Source of the DNA: Bacteroidales bacterium
Lineage (GTDB): Bacteria; Bacteroidota; Bacteroidia; Bacteroidales; P3
Reading direction: 5' to 3'
NCBI GenBank assembly: GCA_017480185.1
Contig: JAFVBC010000008.1
Location: 1 to 64,000, forward strand
DNA length: 64,000 nucleotides
The position numbers and the translations under genes were made by a program. How positions within the stretch are numbered: the stretch's first letter is position 1; the number at the start of each line of letters is the position of its first letter. The notes under the pieces are model-generated. The model was not told the DNA's origin, made no database searches, and saw only the letters and a program-made list of their open reading frames with translations. Of the stretch, positions 36,030 to 46,014 are shown in pieces.

Positions 36030-38594
36030 TTAGGTAAGTCTGCTTTTGGTGAGATATTCCAATCGCATGATTATAGCTGTAGGAGTGCGTCCCATGGTTT
36101 GGGCTATTCGTTTTATACTATGCCCGTTGTTGTATTGTTGCAGAAGAAATCGGTCTTGTCGTTGAGTCCACCGTTTCATGTGGTTACGCAACTCTGGGAA
36201 CGGTGGCTCATCGGACTTATTGGGGTGGATAAAATCGTCAATGAATACAGATGGCGCATGCTCGTCGTATAGCACTATGGTCTTCTCTTTTGCACGTGTA
36301 GTGGCAACGTAGAAGCATCGCCTTTCTTCGGCATAGGGATAGTCGTCGCTTCGAGAAAGGAGATAGTTGAGTACAGGGTCGCCGTAGATTTTGGCAGGAA
36401 AGCCAAGGGTGTCGTCGTTGCACTGAAGTATTATGGCATAGTCGGCTTCAAGCCCCTTGCTTTTGTGTACGGTAAGGAATTCGACTTTTCTATCGCAGAT
36501 GGTGTAGTAGTAGTGCTCGCCATCTTTTGCAGCAGGAAATTTCTGTGATAGATGCCAATCATCGAAGTTATATCTACCAATAAGAAACACACTTTTCTCG
36601 GCAGGTATCTGCGCTATGGCTCTCTCTACGATGCTACAATAATCGTCACTGGAGTAGGGCTGAAAGATTATGTCGGTGTGTAGATGGTCGTTGAAAGGCC
36701 TAATAGCTTTATTGATTTGGTGGTGGTTCCGTTGAATAAATGCAGACGATTTCGATACAGCTGGTTCTCCAAAACGGTAGGTGCTCTCGATTTTGTGAAT
36801 GTCGGTTTTGCCAAAGTAGTCCTCGAAATGGCTGAAAAGAGTCATGTCGCTACCCGAGAACCGGTATATACTTTGCCAATCGTCGCCCACACAGTATAGT
36901 TTTGCAGGTGGGTTACTGTTACGAAGGGCTTTGAGAAAGTGGTAACGATCTATTGATATGTCCTGAAATTCGTCAACAATTATGTAGTCATATTTCACAG
37001 GATGTGTAGCGTTGCAAATATCGGTGGCCATAGCAATGGCATCGTTAAAATCTATTTGTTGTCTTTGGTGCAGTTCCTTTTTGTATTGCTCAAATATTGG
37101 TTGAAAGATGTTCTTAACTACGAATATGGTGCGTATGTCGCGCTTCCGTTGCGCTTCGTGCAGTAGTTCATCAATGGTTTTACAGTTCGATTTTAGCAGG
37201 GATATGAAAGTTGCTGCAAGACGTATTATCATTTTCTCGCGCGAACTATTGTTTGGAATCATCATCAAGTACAATTCATCAGCGCTTTTCTCTTGTAGAG
37301 GCACTCCCTCGGCTTGCAACTTAACCCTGAGAATGTCAGTGACATTGGCTCCTTGTAGTTCTACGCTACTGGTGCTTATCATTCGTGTACCACATTGACG
37401 GTGTATCACTTTTTTCCATTCAATACCGTCGTTATACCGCTTGTTTGCTTCGGCATAGGTTATTCCTTGTTTAGAGGCAAACCATTTAGGAACGTTCCCT
37501 TCGCTATTTATTCCAAAATGTTCCAGATAAAGACGTTTGGGGATACCATTTATTTTATAGTGTATGGAGAAGTCGGGATGGTATTGCGAATATTGGTCGT
37601 TGGCTGTGTCGTGCTCGTAGGGCTCTTCATAACGCCAGTCAACACCCAAGGCCGACAGAGCAAAGCATATTCGAGCCTCTTGGTGGCTACGTACATACAC
37701 ATGGTGCCCATCCATATCTGTTACGCCAGCCACTATGCGTGTCTCTTTGGCATCAGCGAGTTGCCGTTGTCTTTCGCGCGTCAATCGTTCCTCTTCGTCG
37801 GCCTGTGCATCGTAGTCGATAAAGAAAGTGGCAATATTGCGTTTGAACTTATCATCGGCAATCATGTTGCGATATATGTCAACAATCAGTTGCCCATTAT
37901 TCTCGCACACCGATGGTTTTTTGCCAGTATGCTTACCAATTATGTCTAATGCAAGTTTGTGAAAAGTATAACCTCGCAAGTTTGGTGCGTTCATGCGTAC
38001 CGAGAGCTCGTTAGCAGCTTTGCGTGTGAAGCTAATCAGCAGGATATTCTCTGGTTGCACACCGCGTTTCTCTATAAGATAGCGCACTTTGCCAACAATA
38101 GAAGAGGTCTTACCACTGCCAGCACTGCTCACTACGAGACAATTGTCCTCTTCGGGAACTATGGAGTTGCGTTGCTGATGATCTAACGGATAGGTTAGAC
38201 AATGATCGAAAAAGTCTTTATGCTCGCGCAATGTGTCATATACATACTGCTTATTATGAGAGTTGCGCAGGTCGGGAAGTTGTTCGTAGGATGTTATAAA
38301 TGAGTATAACTGATCTGGGACGGGAAGCCCAAAATGTCGCATCTTAAAGCACAATGATTTGGCTTTATGATACACTACATCGTATTTTTGTACAAAAGAC
38401 TCATAGTCGGAATGCGCAATATACTTTGCCGAGAATCTTTCTTCAAAGTCGGCAAGCAATGTTTGACCATCCTTTACGTCAGAATTCTGAAAGAAGTAAA
38501 GCGCTTGTCTTTGTAGGGATGTGCGATGCAGCAGAACCCACACCAAGACTAAAAGCATAAGCACTATTCCAATAAGAATGCCTGTATAGGTCAT
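36030..38594 (-). CDS. Helicase IV-like UvrD/Rep helicase with N-terminal membrane helix
   Basis: 854 residues, a superfamily 1A DNA helicase. Walker A AGSGKT is at 158-163 and the Walker B/DEFQD motif at 541-545, with late motifs including the YRFGEP region and LTVHKSKGLEADYA. Between them (~300-362) lies a PD-(D/E)XK-like insert, HQEARI (E306), HPDFSI (D341), LEHFGI (E358), as in E. coli HelD. Two oddities: residues 4-22 form a hydrophobic helix (TGILIGIVLMLLVLVWVLL), implying membrane anchoring, and the last ~50 residues (KRWTQRQDRFLL, IKRIAQTMGRTPTAIIMRL) look like a Myb/SANT-type DNA-binding unit. Upstream on the same strand is tRNA-Arg and then infB. The substrate and pathway are not known. 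Confidence 0.9.
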   Translation of the reverse strand: MTYTGILIGIVLMLLVLVWVLLHRTSLQRQALYFFQNSDVKDGQTLLADFEERFSAKYIAHSDYESFVQKYDVVYHKAKSLCFKMRHFGLPVPDQLYSFITSYEQLPDLRNSHNKQYVYDTLREHKDFFDHCLTYPLDHQQRNSIVPEEDNCLVVSSAGSGKTSSIVGKVRYLIEKRGVQPENILLISFTRKAANELSVRMNAPNLRGYTFHKLALDIIGKHTGKKPSVCENNGQLIVDIYRNMIADDKFKRNIATFFIDYDAQADEEERLTRERQRQLADAKETRIVAGVTDMDGHHVYVRSHQEARICFALSALGVDWRYEEPYEHDTANDQYSQYHPDFSIHYKINGIPKRLYLEHFGINSEGNVPKWFASKQGITYAEANKRYNDGIEWKKVIHRQCGTRMISTSSVELQGANVTDILRVKLQAEGVPLQEKSADELYLMMIPNNSSREKMIIRLAATFISLLKSNCKTIDELLHEAQRKRDIRTIFVVKNIFQPIFEQYKKELHQRQQIDFNDAIAMATDICNATHPVKYDYIIVDEFQDISIDRYHFLKALRNSNPPAKLYCVGDDWQSIYRFSGSDMTLFSHFEDYFGKTDIHKIESTYRFGEPAVSKSSAFIQRNHHQINKAIRPFNDHLHTDIIFQPYSSDDYCSIVERAIAQIPAEKSVFLIGRYNFDDWHLSQKFPAAKDGEHYYYTICDRKVEFLTVHKSKGLEADYAIILQCNDDTLGFPAKIYGDPVLNYLLSRSDDYPYAEERRCFYVATTRAKEKTIVLYDEHAPSVFIDDFIHPNKSDEPPFPELRNHMKRWTQRQDRFLLQQYNNGHSIKRIAQTMGRTPTAIIMRLEYLTKSRLT

Positions 38595-38667
38595 TGCGTG
38601 GGGGGGGTAAGACGAGAGACATCAGTGCTTAATGGAATGATAGTACGCTATCGGTGTGCTTGTTTTG

Positions 38668-38739
38668 TACCTCCTGGGGGAATCGAACCCTCATCTAAGG
38701 TTTAGGAAACCTCTATTCTATCCGTTGAACTAAGGAGGC
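38668..38739 (-). tRNA. tRNA-Arg (anticodon CCT)
   Basis: The minus strand forms a cloverleaf with 5' GCCTCCT, anticodon loop TTCCTAA in stem GAGGT/ACCTT (anticodon CCT, reading AGG), T loop TTCGATT and 3' AGGAGGT plus A73. G1-U72 is a wobble pair, and one T-stem position (A-C) is mismatched. CCA is not encoded. It lies 44 bp after infB on the same strand and may be processed from that transcript. Confidence 0.92.
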
Positions 38740-38783
38740 ATGCTGCCGCATTGGAAATAACGGCAGGCTCTATTAGTTTATTA

Positions 38784-41765
38784 TTACAACTTGCGTTTTA
38801 TTTCGATTACCTCGTAGGCTTCAACTATATCGCCCACCTTTATGTCGTTATAGTTTTCGATATTCAGACCACAATCTTGGCCACTTACAACCTCCTTAAC
38901 ATCGTCTTTGAAACGCTTCAGCGATGCCAAGCGACCTGTGTATACCACTATGCCATCGCGAATTATGCGGATGCTGCTTTGGCGATTTATCTTACCATCG
39001 AGGCACATACATCCAGCAATTGTACCAACCTTACTAATCTTAAAGGTTTCGCGAATTTCAAGATTGGCAACAATCTTTTCTTGCGTTTCTGGTGCAAGCA
39101 TGCCTTCAATGGCATCTTTTAACTCATTTATGGCATCGTAGATGATGCTGTATAATCTAATGTCAATATGCTCGGTTTCAGCCATCTTACGAGCTCCAAC
39201 GCTGGGACGTACCTGGAAGCCGATAATGATGGCATCGGCGGTCATTGCCAACATGACATCGTTTTCCGAAATCTGACCAACGGCTTTGTGTATGACATTG
39301 ACTTGAACCTCCTCATTGCTCAGTTTTATGAGGGAATCGCTAAGTGCCTCAACAGAGCCGTCAACGTCGGCCTTAACAATGATGTTGAGTTCTTTGAAGT
39401 TACCTAATGCCCTGCGTCGGCCAATCTCCTCCAAAGTCAAGTGGGTCTGAGTGCGTATACCTTGTTCACGCTGCAACTGGGTTCGTTTGGCGGCAATGTC
39501 TTTTGCTTCTTTCTCGTTCTCCATCACATTGAAAGTGTCGCCCGCTTGGCATGCACCTGTGAGGCCGAGAAGTAGAACAGGCTGAGAGGGACCGGCCGAA
39601 ACAACTTCCTGGTTACGTTCATTATACATTGCGCGAACTCGGCCATACGTTGCTCCTGCAACAATTGGGTCGCCTTTCCGTATGGTGCCGTCTTCAACGA
39701 GTATCTTCGCCACATAGCCTCTACCCTTGTCAAGGGTGCTTTCAATGACGGTTCCTTTGGCTCGCTTGTTGGGGTTGCCCTTAAGCTCCATAATGTCGGC
39801 TTGCAAAATTACCTTCTCAAGCAATTCGTCAACGCCGATGCCTTTCTTGGCACTGATGTCTTGGCTCTGATATTTTCCGCCCCATTCTTCGACCAACAGA
39901 TTCATATTTGCCAGTTCGGTTTTGATGCGGTCGGGGTCGGCTCCTGGTTTATCTATCTTGTTTATAGCAAACACTATTGGTACGCCAGCAGATTGCGCGT
40001 GATTTATAGCCTCAATGGTTTGGGGCATTATTTTATCGTCGGCGGCAATGACGATGATGGCAATATCGGTCATCTTTGCACCGCGGGCACGCATGGCGGT
40101 AAATGCCTCGTGGCCCGGAGTGTCGAGGAACGTTATCTTACGGCCATCGGCTGTGGTAACTTCGTATGCACCAATGTGCTGTGTTATGCCTCCGGCCTCG
40201 CCAGCAATAACGTTAGTTTTGCGAATATAGTCGAGCAGAGATGTCTTACCGTGGTCAACATGTCCCATAACGGTTACGATTGGGTTACGGGTAATCATGT
40301 CCTCCGGACGGTCTTCTTCTTCTATTTTGTGTATAGTGTTTACAACATCTTCGGAGGCGAAGTTGACTTCAAAGCCAAATTCGTCGGCAATGAGTTTGAT
40401 GGTTTCGGCATCCAATCGCTGGTTGATGCTGACGAAAATGCCAACACTCATGCAGGTGGATATGATTTTGGTTACCTGTACGTTCATCATGGTGGCCAAC
40501 TCGTTGGCGGTGACGAACTCCGTAACCTGCAACACGCGTTGGTTCTCCATTTCGTGCATCATCTCCTCTTCCATCTGGGCATGCACTTTCTGGCGTTTTT
40601 CGCGGTTGTGTTTTGAAGTCTTCGACTTTCCAAGGGGAGACAGACGAGCCAAGGTGTCGCGTATCTGCTTCTCAATCTCGTTGTCGTCTATCACCACTTT
40701 CTTATCACCAGCTTTCTTCTTCTTTTGTTTCGGATCGGCTTTTGCGGCGGCGGTCTTTTGCTTTTGTTTCTGTTTCTCGCGTTCGCTGTTCTCTTTTTTG
40801 GCCACTTCGGCGCCAATCTTGTTTACATCCTGCACCTTGACACCCTCTTTCTTGATGTGTTTACGCTTCTTGCGTCCGCTCACATCGGCACCGTCTTTTT
40901 CAAATTGTGCAAGGTCTATCTTCGACACAACTTTCGGCCCTTCCAGCTTTTGATACTGTGTTTGTATAAACTCGGGCTCGGGTTTGGCTGGTGCTATTGG
41001 CTTTGTGGGTTGTGGCTTTTCTGCCTCGGTGGCAGTGGCCTTTACCTGCACAGGCGCAGATTTTGCAGATGCAGGCTGGCTTTGGGGTGTGGCTTGAGCC
41101 GATGGCGCATCTTTTTTCTTCTTCTTTTTGTCGGGACGTGTGCGCGTGTTGATGGTCGAGAGGTCTATTTTATCAATCACCTTCAACACGGTTTCCTTAA
41201 CAGATGGGGTCTCTGACGGTTGTGGCACGACAACTTCTGGTTCAGGCTCGACTGGCGCAGGGGTGTCGTCGGCAGGCAATTCCACTTCGGGCTCAACCTC
41301 TACGGTGGGCTCCACTATTGGGGCTTCCTCAATGGTTTTTTCTATTTCCAACTCGACCGTTTCCTCCGTTGGTTCGGGTTCCACTGCCGTCTCGGACTCT
41401 TCTTGCACGGGTTGGGACTGTTGTGGCTCTTCCTCGACCACCTCTTTTGCAGGCTCTTCCGCTTTGTTTTTCTGGGGTGTATAGTTTTTAATAATCACCT
41501 CGTCGGCCTCGTGGTCGCGGTCTGCCTTGGGCGCAACTTCGACTGTGCGAATACCACCTGTGGGAGTTAGTTCTATCTTGTTGGCCTCTTCCCTCACTTT
41601 GCGTTCGCCTTGAAAGGCGGTGGCAAGTAGCTCATATTGTTCTTCGCTTATTTTTGTGTTGGGATTTGCTTCTACGTTATGTCCCATTTTTGCAAGATGT
41701 TCGACGAGGTTCTGTATGCCCACGTTGAACTCTTTTGCCACTTTTGTCAGTCTGAAACTTGCCAT
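38784..41765 (-). CDS. infB: Translation initiation factor IF-2
   Basis: 993 residues from ATG 41765 ([14 protein letters not shown]); an in-frame ATG 66 bp upstream gives an atypical leader. An N-terminal IF2_N domain is followed by a long acidic then Lys-rich linker (runs such as [11 protein letters not shown] and KKKKKKD). The GTPase domain has [16 protein letters not shown] and [10 protein letters not shown], then the C-terminal barrels. IF-2 brings fMet-tRNA to the 30S subunit. It follows nusA by 58 bp in the rimP-nusA-infB operon. Confidence 0.97.
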   Translation of the reverse strand: MASFRLTKVAKEFNVGIQNLVEHLAKMGHNVEANPNTKISEEQYELLATAFQGERKVREEANKIELTPTGGIRTVEVAPKADRDHEADEVIIKNYTPQKNKAEEPAKEVVEEEPQQSQPVQEESETAVEPEPTEETVELEIEKTIEEAPIVEPTVEVEPEVELPADDTPAPVEPEPEVVVPQPSETPSVKETVLKVIDKIDLSTINTRTRPDKKKKKKDAPSAQATPQSQPASAKSAPVQVKATATEAEKPQPTKPIAPAKPEPEFIQTQYQKLEGPKVVSKIDLAQFEKDGADVSGRKKRKHIKKEGVKVQDVNKIGAEVAKKENSEREKQKQKQKTAAAKADPKQKKKKAGDKKVVIDDNEIEKQIRDTLARLSPLGKSKTSKHNREKRQKVHAQMEEEMMHEMENQRVLQVTEFVTANELATMMNVQVTKIISTCMSVGIFVSINQRLDAETIKLIADEFGFEVNFASEDVVNTIHKIEEEDRPEDMITRNPIVTVMGHVDHGKTSLLDYIRKTNVIAGEAGGITQHIGAYEVTTADGRKITFLDTPGHEAFTAMRARGAKMTDIAIIVIAADDKIMPQTIEAINHAQSAGVPIVFAINKIDKPGADPDRIKTELANMNLLVEEWGGKYQSQDISAKKGIGVDELLEKVILQADIMELKGNPNKRAKGTVIESTLDKGRGYVAKILVEDGTIRKGDPIVAGATYGRVRAMYNERNQEVVSAGPSQPVLLLGLTGACQAGDTFNVMENEKEAKDIAAKRTQLQREQGIRTQTHLTLEEIGRRRALGNFKELNIIVKADVDGSVEALSDSLIKLSNEEVQVNVIHKAVGQISENDVMLAMTADAIIIGFQVRPSVGARKMAETEHIDIRLYSIIYDAINELKDAIEGMLAPETQEKIVANLEIRETFKISKVGTIAGCMCLDGKINRQSSIRIIRDGIVVYTGRLASLKRFKDDVKEVVSGQDCGLNIENYNDIKVGDIVEAYEVIEIKRKL

Positions 41766-41823
41766 GTCTTCTTGTTTGCTTTCGTTAGGGATTAGGTTGT
41801 GTGCGCGGTAAAGGCCGTTGGGT

Positions 41824-43059
41824 TTATTCAAATTCGGCTTTCAACACTTCTACCACGTGGTCTATGGTCTCCTCTTCCAAGTCGGTACGTGTCAGGAGAT
41901 CTTGTTTCGAGAGTGAGAGTACGCTCTTGGCGGTGTCGCATCCTATCTTTATAAGTTCGTCGATGATCCACTGATCTATTTCGTCGTTGAACTCTTGCAA
42001 AGCTACATCGTCGTAGTCTTCGTCGGTGTCGCGATACACCTCGATTTCATATCCTACCAGTTTGCTGGCCAGCTTGATGTTGTAGCCTCCCTTACCAATG
42101 GCCAGGCTCACCTGGTCGGGCTGCATAAACACCTCGGCTTTCTTTTCTTCTTCGTTGATTTTTATGTTGCTTATCTTTGCCGGACTGAGGGCACGTTGTA
42201 TCATCAAGTCGGCACGTTGGGTATAGTTTATCACGTCGATGTTCTCGTTGCGTAGCTCGCGCACTATGCCATGTATGCGACTTCCTTTCACGCCCACGCA
42301 ACTACCCACGGGGTCGATGCGGTCGTCGTAGCTTTCAACGGCCACCTTGGCACGCTCGCCAGGTTGGCGCACAATGTTGCGAATGGTGATCAAGCCATCG
42401 TATATCTCGGGCACTTCCGATTCAAGCAGTCGCTCAAGGAATATTGGGCTGGTGCGACTCAACACTATCACGGGGTTGTTGTTGCGCATTTCCACTTTCA
42501 ACACCACGGCGCGCACGGTGTCGCCTTTGCGGTAACGGTCGGCGGGTATCTGCTCGCTTTTGGGCAGCACCAACTCTATTTTTTCCTCGTCGAGTATCAG
42601 TATTTCGCGGTTCCATGGCTGGTAGACCTCGCCAACCACTATCTCGCCCACTTTTTCCTTATACTTCTGGAATATGAGCGACTTTTCATAGTCTTGAATT
42701 TTGCTAACCAGGTTTTGACGTATCGAGAGTATCTCGCGTCTGCCAAACTCGCTCATCAGTATGGGCTCCGACAATTCTTCGCCCACTTCAAAGTCGTCTT
42801 CTATCTTCAAGGCATCGCTCAACGCTATCTCGTGGTTGGGGTCGGTTACCTGTCCGTCCTCGACGATGGTGCGATTGTGGAATATCTCAAGGTCTCCCTT
42901 ATCGATATTCACAATTATGTCGAAGTTGTCCTCCGAGCCATAGCGTTTGGCCAATACCGCCCTAAACACCTCTTCCAAAATGCGCATGAGGGTTTCGCGG
43001 TCAATGTTTTTGAAGTCTTTGAATTCCTGAAAGGAGTCAATCAAACCTAATGTTTTCAT
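41824..43059 (-). CDS. nusA: Transcription termination/antitermination factor NusA
   Basis: 411 residues. An N-terminal RNA polymerase-binding domain ([15 protein letters not shown]...) is followed by an S1 domain, then KH1 ([21 protein letters not shown]) given here as [14 protein letters not shown], and KH2 ([16 protein letters not shown]). A short C-terminal helical segment follows, without the two acidic repeats of the longer E. coli protein. NusA modulates pausing and termination. It is 63 bp after rimP. Confidence 0.97.
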   Translation of the reverse strand: MKTLGLIDSFQEFKDFKNIDRETLMRILEEVFRAVLAKRYGSEDNFDIIVNIDKGDLEIFHNRTIVEDGQVTDPNHEIALSDALKIEDDFEVGEELSEPILMSEFGRREILSIRQNLVSKIQDYEKSLIFQKYKEKVGEIVVGEVYQPWNREILILDEEKIELVLPKSEQIPADRYRKGDTVRAVVLKVEMRNNNPVIVLSRTSPIFLERLLESEVPEIYDGLITIRNIVRQPGERAKVAVESYDDRIDPVGSCVGVKGSRIHGIVRELRNENIDVINYTQRADLMIQRALSPAKISNIKINEEEKKAEVFMQPDQVSLAIGKGGYNIKLASKLVGYEIEVYRDTDEDYDDVALQEFNDEIDQWIIDELIKIGCDTAKSVLSLSKQDLLTRTDLEEETIDHVVEVLKAEFE

Positions 43060-43122
43060 AATGCTTGACGGTATGTGTCTGCTGTGTTTATTTTCTTTTA
43101 TTGTGGTGCAGGTGAGGGTGGG

Positions 43123-43563
43123 TTAGAGGTCAATCACCACACGAGCCTCTTTTATCTTGTCGTAGGGCAACTCAACGTCGCGTGGTGGAGCCTTTTTCTG
43201 ACCTTTTTGGTGCAGGCCAACCGTGCTGTTGTCGGCTGCAGTGAGGGTGGCTGTGAAACTTTCGCCATCGGTGGTAACGATGCTTAATTGCCTTCCAATG
43301 TGCCGACGGTATTGGCGTGCCAGTTTTAACGGCTCATCGGCTCCGGCCGACCCAACGTTCAACTCAAAGTCTTCCTCGTCGCGGTTAAGCCCCTGTTCAA
43401 TGGCACGGCTCAAGGCAATGCAGTCGTCAATCACAATGCCGTTGTCGCCGTCAATGTCGACAAATATGCGGTTGTCGGGCGTTATCTTTAGGTTTACCAA
43501 AAATTTGTCGGTGCCGTCCAGCGCGCCTTTCACCAGTTCTAATACTTTAATCTTCTCAATCAT
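43123..43563 (-). CDS. rimP: Ribosome maturation factor RimP
   Basis: 146 residues in the first gene of the conserved rimP-nusA-infB operon. It shows the N-terminal alpha/beta domain (LVNLKITPDNRIFVDIDG, ALSRAIEQGLNRDEEDFELNV, split here by brevity) and the C-terminal SH3-like barrel (RHIGRQLSIVTTDGESF). It is needed for maturation of the 30S subunit. The leader between promoter and ATG carries an attenuator-like hairpin. Confidence 0.95.
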   Translation of the reverse strand: MIEKIKVLELVKGALDGTDKFLVNLKITPDNRIFVDIDGDNGIVIDDCIALSRAIEQGLNRDEEDFELNVGSAGADEPLKLARQYRRHIGRQLSIVTTDGESFTATLTAADNSTVGLHQKGQKKAPPRDVELPYDKIKEARVVIDL

Positions 43564-43569
43564 AGGTTA

Positions 43570-43597
43570 TAAAAGAAGGGGACTGCACATGTCCCCT
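43570..43597 (-). promoter_or_regulatory. Attenuator-like hairpin in the rimP-nusA-infB leader
   Basis: On the minus strand the leader has AGGGGAC, a 7-nt loop ATGTGCA, GTCCCCT and then TCTTTT, only 7 nt before the rimP ATG. A 7-bp stem followed by a T-rich run is terminator-like and lies inside the transcript, suggesting attenuation of the operon. No alternative antiterminator pairing is obvious. Confidence 0.5.
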
Positions 43598-43612
43598 CAT
43601 TCATTTCAAGTG

Positions 43613-43643
43613 CAAAGTTACGCTATGTTTTTGATTTGCACAA
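43613..43643 (-). promoter_or_regulatory. Promoter of the rimP-nusA-infB operon
   Basis: On the minus strand TTG (43641-43643) and the -7 box TAACTTTG (43613-43620) are 20 bp apart, with the expected initiation about 45 nt before the rimP ATG. Confidence 0.75.
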
Positions 43644-43676
43644 TTTTTTTTGCATTCATGCCACGGTTACATCCCA

Positions 43677-43790
43677 ATCAAATAGGTATCAAGTAGGGCA
43701 GTTCTTCAGTTGTTCTTCAGTCAACGACTGAAGAACAACTGAAGAACGACTGAAGAACGGCCGAAGTTGATACCTACTTGATACCTCTTT
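43677..43790. repeat. Mirrored 11-bp-unit element (copy A3, most complete)
   Basis: Reading left to right: ATCAAATAGGT, ATCAAGTAGGG, CA, GTTCTTCAGTT, GTTCTTCAGTC, AAC, GACTGAAGAAC, AACTGAAGAAC, GACTGAAGAAC, a degenerate unit, then ATACCTACTTG and a TTGATACCT tail. Nine or more 11-bp units are arranged as two nested mirror pairs around a 3-bp centre. It lies between divergent rimP and thyA. Confidence 0.93.
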
Positions 43791-43909
43791 GCTGCCGTTT
43801 TGCCACAACCCTCGTCCTAAGGTGAAGAATATAAGCAAATCTGCTTTTTTCGTGTTTGGGAAACAATAAAGAAAGACGGTGTGCGTTTTGTCTCAACGTT
43901 GATTGTGTT

Positions 43910-44704
43910 ATGAAACAATATCTTGACCTTTTGCGCCACGTGCTCGATCACGGCACACAGCGCACCGACCGCACGGGTACAGGCACTATTGGCACGTTTG
44001 GCTATCAGATGCGCTTTTGCCTTGATGATGGTTTCCCTGCGTTGACAACCAAAAAGTTGCACTTGCGGTCGATAATCTACGAGTTGCTGTGGTTCTTGCG
44101 TGGCGAGACAAATATTGGCTTTCTGAAAGAACATGGTGTGAGCATTTGGGACGAATGGGCCGATGCCGACGGCAATTTGGGCCCCATATATGGCAGTCAG
44201 TGGCGGTCGTGGCCCGACGGTCGTGGTGGCACCATTGACCAGATTGCCAATGTGCGCGACGAAATTTTGCGCAACCCATCGAGCCGAAGACTGGTGGTAA
44301 CGGCGTGGAATCCGTCAGAAATTGCCGATATGGCTCTGCCTCCCTGTCATTGCCTGTTTCAGTTCTACGTCGATGGCGATAGGCTCAGCTGTCAGCTCTA
44401 CCAGCGCAGTGCCGACCTCTTCTTGGGGGTGCCATTCAACATTGCCAGTTATGCTCTGCTCACCATGATGATGGCACAAGTGTGTGGTCTGCGGCCAGGC
44501 GAATTTATCCACACCTTGGGCGATGCGCACATCTATCTCAACCATGTTGAACAAGTGCGCCTGCAACTGGAGCGCGAACCACGTCCGCTACCAACCATGA
44601 AGATAAATCCCGAGGTGCACGACATCTTTGGCTTCCGATACGACGACTTTGAACTTCAAAACTACAATCCCCATCCCCATATCAAAGGGCAGGTGAGTGT
44701 GTGA
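43910..44704 (+). CDS. thyA: Thymidylate synthase
   Basis: 264 residues from ATG 43910 (MKQYLDLL), the same length as E. coli ThyA; an upstream in-frame start adds an unrelated leader. The catalytic nucleophile is C146 in [10 protein letters not shown]. Other signatures are RTDRTGTGT, the folate/dUMP contacts in [19 protein letters not shown] (given in part) and the C-terminal [13 protein letters not shown]. It methylates dUMP to dTMP. No folA is adjacent. It opens a plus-strand run thyA-GMP-asnS-ribD-yigZ. Confidence 0.97.
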   Translation: MKQYLDLLRHVLDHGTQRTDRTGTGTIGTFGYQMRFCLDDGFPALTTKKLHLRSIIYELLWFLRGETNIGFLKEHGVSIWDEWADADGNLGPIYGSQWRSWPDGRGGTIDQIANVRDEILRNPSSRRLVVTAWNPSEIADMALPPCHCLFQFYVDGDRLSCQLYQRSADLFLGVPFNIASYALLTMMMAQVCGLRPGEFIHTLGDAHIYLNHVEQVRLQLEREPRPLPTMKINPEVHDIFGFRYDDFELQNYNPHPHIKGQVSV

Positions 44705-44900
44705 TGCACAGAGGATAAGAACATATGAAAGAGGCAAAAGAGAGAGCATTGCGCAACCGCACATTGTAGGAATTTGCCGATGGGGTGTTGGTGGGAAAGA
44801 AATACAATGGCATCTTTATGGCACGGAAGTTGATAAGATAGCAGAGAGGCGTAGGTGGTTTGAGAATGTACGCGCATATTGGCAGAATAAGGATTAACGA

Positions 44901-46010
44901 ATGATAGAAGAGGCAGCATACAGCAACGCCCACTTGTGGGTGGTGATAATGGCAGGAGGCAATGGTAGCCGATTTTGGCCAATGAGTAATCCCGATAGCC
45001 CAAAGCAGTTTCTTGATGTGTTGGGTGTAGGGAAAACCCTGTTGGAGATGACTTTCGACCGCATGACACGGGTGTGTCAGCGTGACCACGTGGTGATTGT
45101 TACAGGCGAGAATTATGTGGACCGTGTGCGGGCTTTGTTGCCCGACCTGCAACCCTATCAGGTGCTTGGCGAGCCCATGCGTCGCAACACGGCTCCATGC
45201 ATAGCCTACGCCGCTTCGATTATCGGTGCAATAGACCCCGATGCGGTGCTGATTGTTACCCCGTCGGACCACGCTATTTTCCGTACGGCGCGTTTTGTGT
45301 CTGACTTGCAGCAGGCCGTTACTGTGGCAAGTGCCCACGATTGGATTGTAACCCTCGGTGCGCGTCCAGTACGCCCCGACACAAGTTACGGCTATATACA
45401 GTTCAAGGAGGAGTCGTCGTTGCCTGGTGCCGATGACCTACATCCAGTAATCACCTTTACCGAGAAACCACCAGTCGATCTTGCACGACAGTTTATTGCC
45501 ACTGGCGAGTTCTTTTGGAATGCCGGTATCTTTGTTTGGAGTTTGAAAGTGTTGAAGGAAGCATATGAGAAGTATTTGCCCAACGTGGTTCGCGATATGT
45601 TTGCACTGAACACTTCCACACCTCACGATGAGTTGGAACGCGTGTATTCGCAAACCGAAGCAATATCGGTGGATAATGGTATAATGGAGAAAGCATCGAA
45701 TGTGCATGTGATGGCAGCCTCGTTTGATTGGAGCGACATTGAGACGTGGGATACGCTGTATGATGTTTTGCCACGCGATTTGCAGGGCAATGCCGTGTTG
45801 GGTAAGGCTGGTGTTTTTCTTTACGACACCACCAACACCATTGTTTCAACCCCCGATGCTTTAGGTAAAACGGTGGTTGTCGAGGGTTTGGACGGGTATA
45901 TTGTGGCCGCAAACAACGACACGATAATGGTTTGTCGGCGAACAAGTGAGGAACAAATATTCCGCTTTGTGAGCGATGTTGATTTGAAAAAAATGATGGA
46001 GAATAAATAA
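44901..46010 (+). CDS. Mannose-1-phosphate guanylyltransferase
   Basis: 369 residues. It forms GDP-mannose from mannose-1-phosphate and GTP. The nucleotidyltransferase motif [14 protein letters not shown] is near residue 16, followed by the SPKQFLDVL substrate loop, [23 protein letters not shown] and [10 protein letters not shown]. The C-terminal half has the left-handed helix ending without an isomerase domain, so it is the single-function type. GDP-mannose feeds surface glycans and GDP-fucose. The 196 bp between thyA and this gene contain no credible gene. asnS starts 4 bp after its stop. Confidence 0.95.
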   Translation: MIEEAAYSNAHLWVVIMAGGNGSRFWPMSNPDSPKQFLDVLGVGKTLLEMTFDRMTRVCQRDHVVIVTGENYVDRVRALLPDLQPYQVLGEPMRRNTAPCIAYAASIIGAIDPDAVLIVTPSDHAIFRTARFVSDLQQAVTVASAHDWIVTLGARPVRPDTSYGYIQFKEESSLPGADDLHPVITFTEKPPVDLARQFIATGEFFWNAGIFVWSLKVLKEAYEKYLPNVVRDMFALNTSTPHDELERVYSQTEAISVDNGIMEKASNVHVMAASFDWSDIETWDTLYDVLPRDLQGNAVLGKAGVFLYDTTNTIVSTPDALGKTVVVEGLDGYIVAANNDTIMVCRRTSEEQIFRFVSDVDLKKMMENK

Positions 46011-46014
46011 AGAC

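Larger units (their letters stand above)
43564..43909. other. Divergent intergenic region between rimP and thyA
   Basis: This 346-bp gap has no gene. It holds the rimP leader hairpin, the rimP promoter, the repeat element A3 and, near thyA, a small hairpin AAGCA/TGCTT followed by T residues at 43833-43850. No perfect TAnnTTTG box is seen for thyA. Confidence 0.6.

Noticed and set aside
44697..44897. 66-codon plus-strand frame between thyA and the guanylyltransferase gene
   Set aside because: Overlaps the thyA end, has no recognisable motif and no promoter, and the composition looks random.
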